A program made the position numbers and the translations under genes. A stretch of 64,000 nt of DNA from the NCBI GenBank assembly GCA_905250125.1, contig CAJNOL010000319.1:98604-162603 (forward strand), written 5' to 3'. The notes below the pieces were generated by a model. That model ran no database searches, was not told the DNA's origin, and saw only the letters and a list, made by a program, of their open reading frames with translations. The DNA comes from Rotaria sordida. Taxonomy: Eukaryota > Rotifera > Eurotatoria > Philodinida > Philodinidae. Shown one piece after another: positions 59,037-64,000 of the stretch (positions are counted from its first letter, which is position 1; each line of letters opens with the position of its first letter).

Positions 59037-62000
59037 ATGTATATAATTGTAATAATAAAATGGATTCTATACATGTGTATGTTAAATAATGTACAATCAT
59101 TTGTGAATGAAACATTTAATAATGATAATAAAATCAATGTATCAAAACGTACAGATCAAATCACAACAATACTTGATGGACTTTTAAAAGATTATCAAGC
59201 ACATATTCGACCTAATTTTGGAGGTAGTATAAATATCTAATATCATTTGTTTTATTGGCATTAATTTTATATAGAAATGCCAACGAAAATTGATTTTGAT
59301 ATATTAGTTAGTTCATTTGGTCCTATTCAAGATGTGGATATGGTTTGTATGAAACGAATAAATTTTTTTTATTTTTTATTTTATAATATATTTAGTCGTA
59401 TACAATGAATTGTTATTTTCGACAACGATGGCGTGATGAACGTCTTCAATTTGCTGAAGAAGTTGGTGTTCTTTCGTTATCAACACGTATGCTTGAACGT
59501 CTTTGGAGACCTGATACAGTATTTTATAATTCTAAATATTCTTATTTACATACAATACCAACAAGTAATCGTTTATGGCGTCTTTTTCCAGATGGTTCAA
59601 TATGGTATTCATCACGGTAACAAACAAAAAAAAGAACAACATTGTTCGATTATTCTTTATATTTTCTTTGTGTTTGTTTATTTATAGAATAACAGTAAAA
59701 GCTCGATGTAATATGAATTTGAAAAGATTTCCTGTTGATACACAAATTTGTCATTTATTTATTGGCAGCTGTAAAAAAAAACATACGATTATATTTTAAA
59801 TATTTTTCTTTTTTCTGTTTGTAGTTGCTAATGCAGTATCAGATATTGAATATGGTTGGCGTTTAGGAAATAATAAGAGTGTTAATTTTGATGCGAAAGT
59901 TCTATTATCACAATTTGATCTTATTCAATTTCCACAATATGATGAAATTACGAATATGAATGGACGTATGTAATAAAAAAAACTCGATAAAAGAATATAT
60001 GTGAAGATGGTTGACAAAGAAAAAAAACGATTTCCCAGTTTGAAATATTTGAATTTTTTACTTAATTGATTAAATGTTTGAATTAATACTAATCAAATTT
60101 ATCATGTTTAGATAATGCAAATATTTTTCTAAATGTATCTTTCTTGTAAGACGAGCAGTTTTTGATACTGTTACCTTGATGATAGATCTCTACATATATT
60201 TTTATGTAGATTTTACTTTTTTTATTTTGCACTTACATATAACATGTTTTCAGCTGAAAGAAGTTGACAGAAATGCAAACTCTATAAATCACATTATTTC
60301 CTTCTATTGGTAGATTGTCTTAAGTGTCGTTGAAAGTTATAAGTCGATATTTTAGAAGCACGAAAATTATGTTTGCACGAAGAAATTTGACGTTGTTTGC
60401 AACAATAGTCTTCTTTACTCCATACGTTAGATTGCCGATTTTTTTTGCATAGAATTGAAAGACGGAATTGCTCTCTATAATGTGATATAGAAATCAAGAG
60501 TTTTCCAGAATGGCCAAACTCATTTTGCAAGTCTATTTTCTGTAGAAATTGAGAAAATTGGCACCATATATCTTAACAAAATACTCATGGTTGGCAAATG
60601 AGTTGCAGCTAACTAATTATTAGTATATCATGCTATAGAGAAATGTTTGCTCTTTCATTCGCTGTATTTGAAATAATTTTCGGTTCGACTTTCAGTAAGT
60701 TTTGCCGTAATGAAGCTCGTTCAAACTTAATTTACGCACCACGAAAAAGTCGCTTCCTAACTCTTACACCAGAAGTCCTACAAAAATGTTGAAATCATGT
60801 TTGAAAAGAACACAAAATTCTGATTTATGCCCAATGTTTCCTAATTTCTGCAGATTCTTAAGAGGCTGAAAAATGAACGAATAGTTTTTCATATTATTAG
60901 AAATATACCGACTGTCCCAAAATGTTTGCTATATTGTTTTTTTTTGCATATATCTCTGCAGAGATACAGCATAACATCTTGCATTTTTCTTTGAACAATG
61001 CTGCCAATTTCTCTACAAACTTCTATGAATCCGAATTAAAAATAATAGACAGTGAGTTGTTTTTATTAATTTATTTTTTTCTACTCAAACGAATATTTTA
61101 TTTTGAAAATAGAACTCAGTAATACATAATTCTTGAAAGTCTCTGCTAATTGGACATATATACAGAGGTTTCTGTTGCTTATTCATTCTGTTTGGCAACA
61201 TTTTTCGAAATTAAATTCGTCTTTCTAGTTAGAATCCAAATAACATGTAATACTTTAATGATTCAGTTTGAATAAGAATCGAAATACTATCAAACGGTTT
61301 ATTTTCACTGTAGTGGTTCAGAGAGGCTATTTCAATTCAACAAAAGTAAATTGTGATTACAGGCTTATAAATAACTCAAAACTAGGTTTTTTTTGTCTGT
61401 ATGGAGACACATATACGAAGCAAACTATGTTGCAAACATTTTAGGATACCCGGTAGATGAGGATTTTTAAAAAAATTCTAAATTAATCAAAATAGACATC
61501 TCCACATTAGATTAAAGAAACTGATCGTTCATTCTTCGCGAATATTGTATCGATTTGTTTTGTGAAAACAAAGAAAAAATTTCTTGTTATTATTGAAAAA
61601 ATATTTTGTGATCATAATCATTTTCTGTTAAAAATAATATTCATTTTCTACGATAGGAAATTTTTCAATTCTTCGTGTGGATTTTGTTCTTAAACGACAT
61701 ATGGGTTATTATGTTATTCAAGTTTATATACCAAGTTCTATGCTAGTTATACTTTCATGGGTTTCATTTTTTATTCATCGTGAAGCAACAGCTGATCGCG
61801 TGAATATTGGTGTTATGACTTTTCTTAGTTTAACATATCTAAGTTTTGATATAAAAAATCATACTGCTGCTGTTCCTTATCTTACAGCACTCGATTGGTT
61901 TGTTGTTGTAACTCATGCATTTTCACTTGCTTCTTTACTTCAATTTGCTTTTGTTCATTATTTTACAAAGGTTTGATTAAGTTTAATTTTTTTTTGAAAG

Positions 62001-62398
62001 AGCAATTTTACATTTCTATTTTGTAGTTTGGTTATGGTGATCCATCGGCATATGGTCCAGATTCATTGGATAATGTTTTATCAAATGAAGAAAATGTAGC
62101 AAGAAGTAATTCTATTCTTCGTCCATCAATATTCTTGCCTCGTTGTTCAAATATAAATGAAAGAAAAATTCAAATAAATAAAAATCCATGCTTAAGAAAT
62201 ATCTATCGTTTTTTACGTCGATTTTGGTTTTGTATATCTGGAAATACAAAATATAAACATTCTATACGTAAACGTACATCACGTTTTGGTATAAATAGTC
62301 GAAGTGAACTTGATGTATTTGCTCGTATTGCATTTCCAGCTAGTTTTATTCTTTTTAATATTTTATATTGGTTTTATTTTCTTTATTTTCAAAATTAA
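59037..62398 (+). CDS. Cys-loop ligand-gated ion channel subunit (GABA-A/glycine receptor-like), 461 aa, 7 exons
   Basis: Exons 59037-59223, 59275-59342, 59396-59616, 59688-59770, 59825-59965, 61657-61970 and 62027-62398 join in frame. An N-terminal hydrophobic run serves as signal peptide. The extracellular domain has the family marks TTILDGLLKDYQAHIRPNFG, WRPDTVFYNSKYSYLH and the Cys-loop Cys166-(13 residues)-Cys180 with FPVDTQIC. M1 spans about 251-272, M2 about 279-299, M3 about 307-330, then a basic intracellular loop of roughly 100 residues and M4 at the very end. It would form a pentameric plasma-membrane channel. The pore-lining M2 is unusual: Asp at -1' and Ala at -2' before Arg 0' (281), Asn 2', Met 6', Leu 9'. 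Usual anion channels have Pro-Ala-Arg and Thr 6'. Intron 5 (59966-61656) is 1.7 kb and contains a MITE. Ligand and ion preference cannot be decided from sequence. Confidence 0.9.
60906..61455. mobile_element. Terminal-inverted-repeat MITE in intron 5 of the channel gene, 550 bp
   Basis: Left end TACCGACTGTCCCAAAATGT and right end ACATTTTAGGATACCCGGTA region (61437-61455) are inverted copies with a few mismatches, and the AAAATGTTTGC core is exact. The ends are bounded by TA, compatible with a Tc1/mariner target. No coding sequence of note; the frame at 60922-61122 runs from the terminal repeat and is not a gene. Confidence 0.6.
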
Positions 62399-64000
62399 AA
62401 AGAATTGATACGAAAATCTTTTATTTAAACGAAAGAAAAGATCACGAAGCTCTAAGAAGTAAAATTAAATTTTTGTTTTAATCGTTACGAAAAGAAACGT
62501 TGTTAGCGCAACCCTTATGGAATTCAAATGTAAAACAAGATGCATCTACATATATGATAATTCAAGAAATTCTGTAGCGTAAGCTTCAGTACGAGTGCCA
62601 AGAAAATATATCCACACCATCATATCATCTATTGTTAAATAAGTTTGTCTTTAGAAAATATTTGTATTCATGTATTCTTGTTTTTGCATATTCCTTAACT
62701 AATAGTCAACAAAAACTCTAATCTGTGCATTAAATTTCACTGAATCAAATACTTTCTATTTTATGTTATTCAAGTTCATTATTTGATTAATAATCTTTAT
62801 TTATCTCGATGTTGGCAATACTGATTCGTATATGTTTTAAATTCTGCTTCCTGATGTGTGTTTGATCAGTTTATTGACTAGAAATATTCGAATTCTTCTT
62901 TTTCTTCAGATGCTGGAATTTAGTATTAATTCATGAACAACATCATCATTGTTTTTAAAGTTTCTGAAGCTATACTTCTCATAAAGTCCAACATGGTGTG
63001 ATCTGAATTATGTTTCATTCTGATTTACTTTTTTGGTCTTGAACGATTAACTAAATTTTATTTTCGCGGCAAATACAAGTATTTGAATATAAAATTTTTA
63101 ATCATTGTTGCATGATTATTTTGCATTATGATAAAGATTTTTATGGCTTTTCATATATTATAGTAAAGCGAGTGAATCAAAGTTATTTTCATAACAGAAT
63201 TCAAATAATCATATCCAATATGGCATAATATACATCTAATTAAATACAAATACATCTCTTATAAACTTCATTTTATCTTCAAGACACAGACCTGCCAAGC
63301 TAATATTTTCTTGTTGAATTATATTTAGTTAATGAATTCAATACTAGATAAAAAAAGAGTATTCTATAATTAATTTGACAAAGACTATTACCTTGTCATC
63401 TTTAAAAATATAACTTCATACAACTATTTTTCATATTTAGACTACTTTCAATTGTTGATATTCAATTTTCGAGACCAATAGATTTAAATCAAAGTTGATC
63501 ATTAATATTGTAACTCAGATTAAGAAATATTCGACGAAGATATTTTTTCTTTCAATTAAACTCGATCCTTCAGCTGTATCAAATATTTACATGACGTTAT
63601 TCGTCTAACTAAGTGTACAATAAGATCGGTTAGAACCAGTAAAGATTTTATTTGTTGGTTGATCAATAATATGTTCGAATAATTCTTCTTGAGTGTAACG
63701 ATGATAAATATTTGACTAACCTTTAAAATCAATTAAAATTAACATTTATGAGAAAAAATTATTTTCTTTCATTCTTTTTCGATGTAGGTATAAATATTTG
63801 TCATTTTCTATTGCGATAATCTTAAGAAGCGAAAGTCAGAAAATTTGTAGACTTTGTTTTTTTTTTCAAGCTTTGAGACAATTAAAACGAAGATAGTAGT
63901 AAAAGCTAGCCGTCTCTGTTTTTGTTTATAACTAAGACACTTTTGCATAGAGCTGATAATAGATAATCAACTAGAAAGAGAATCAAACGATCGATCAATG
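62399..64000. other. Intergenic region to the window end
   Basis: Begins with the 3' flank of the channel gene. AT-rich throughout; I see no gene, clear repeat or RNA here. Confidence 0.5.

Overview
This is eukaryotic nuclear DNA, AT-rich, with many genes split by very short (about 50-80 bp) GT-AG introns. The gene content points to a bdelloid rotifer: a one-exon B-box/coiled-coil/propeller protein of a type I associate with bdelloid gene families, an intronless secreted GH71 alpha-1,3-glucanase of fungal type inside an animal locus, a secreted LRR protein and ordinary animal housekeeping genes. The organism is inferred, not proven. Splice sites were assigned by eye from frame, GT/AG borders and family conservation. 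Layout: 1605-2909 (+) B-box/propeller protein; 3108-4918 (-) WDR18/Ipi3-like ribosome-biogenesis WD40 protein; 7343-9040 (-) secreted GH71 glucanase; 13337-17109 (+) mitochondrial DnaJ (DNAJA3/Tid1), with a 10-N assembly gap in exon 1; 18314-18953 (-) secreted CAP/SCP protein; 21207-24162 (+) Brat-like NHL propeller protein; 26811-29481 (+) unrecognised nine-exon Cys-rich protein with a four-copy 14-residue repeat; 37641-38385 and 40313-41079 (+) a tandem pair of UBE2D-type ubiquitin-conjugating enzymes; 41743-43953 (+) ELOVL-type fatty-acid elongase; 53841-54869 (+) secreted LRR protein; 59037-62398 (+) GABA-A/glycine-like Cys-loop channel subunit. The genes are not an operon or pathway; apart from the UBE2D pair they are unrelated neighbours. 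Between genes lie long AT-rich spacers (up to 10 kb) studded with palindromic or terminal-inverted-repeat elements, nearly all without coding capacity: about 5354-6043, 9956-10567, 14150-14900, 19224-19962, 22700-23245, 28430-28690, 29607-30356, 31071-31262, 32160-32772, 36080-36325, 42488-43453, 55891-56254 and 60906-61455, plus a truncated hAT transposon at 15066-15780. Five multi-exon genes each carry exactly one intron over 1 kb, and in each that intron holds such an element. Most notable: (1) the first intron-2 of the UBE2D copy at 37641 appears to be a U2-type AT-AC intron (ATAAGT...TAC); (2) a 2,502-bp non-coding composite element at 49853-52354 has near-identical 24-bp inverted ends, a 6-bp target duplication, blocks of minisatellite and a nested hAT-like palindrome; (3) the Cys-loop channel has an unusual pore sequence (Asp at -1', Met at 6'). 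These are the best candidates for something undescribed.
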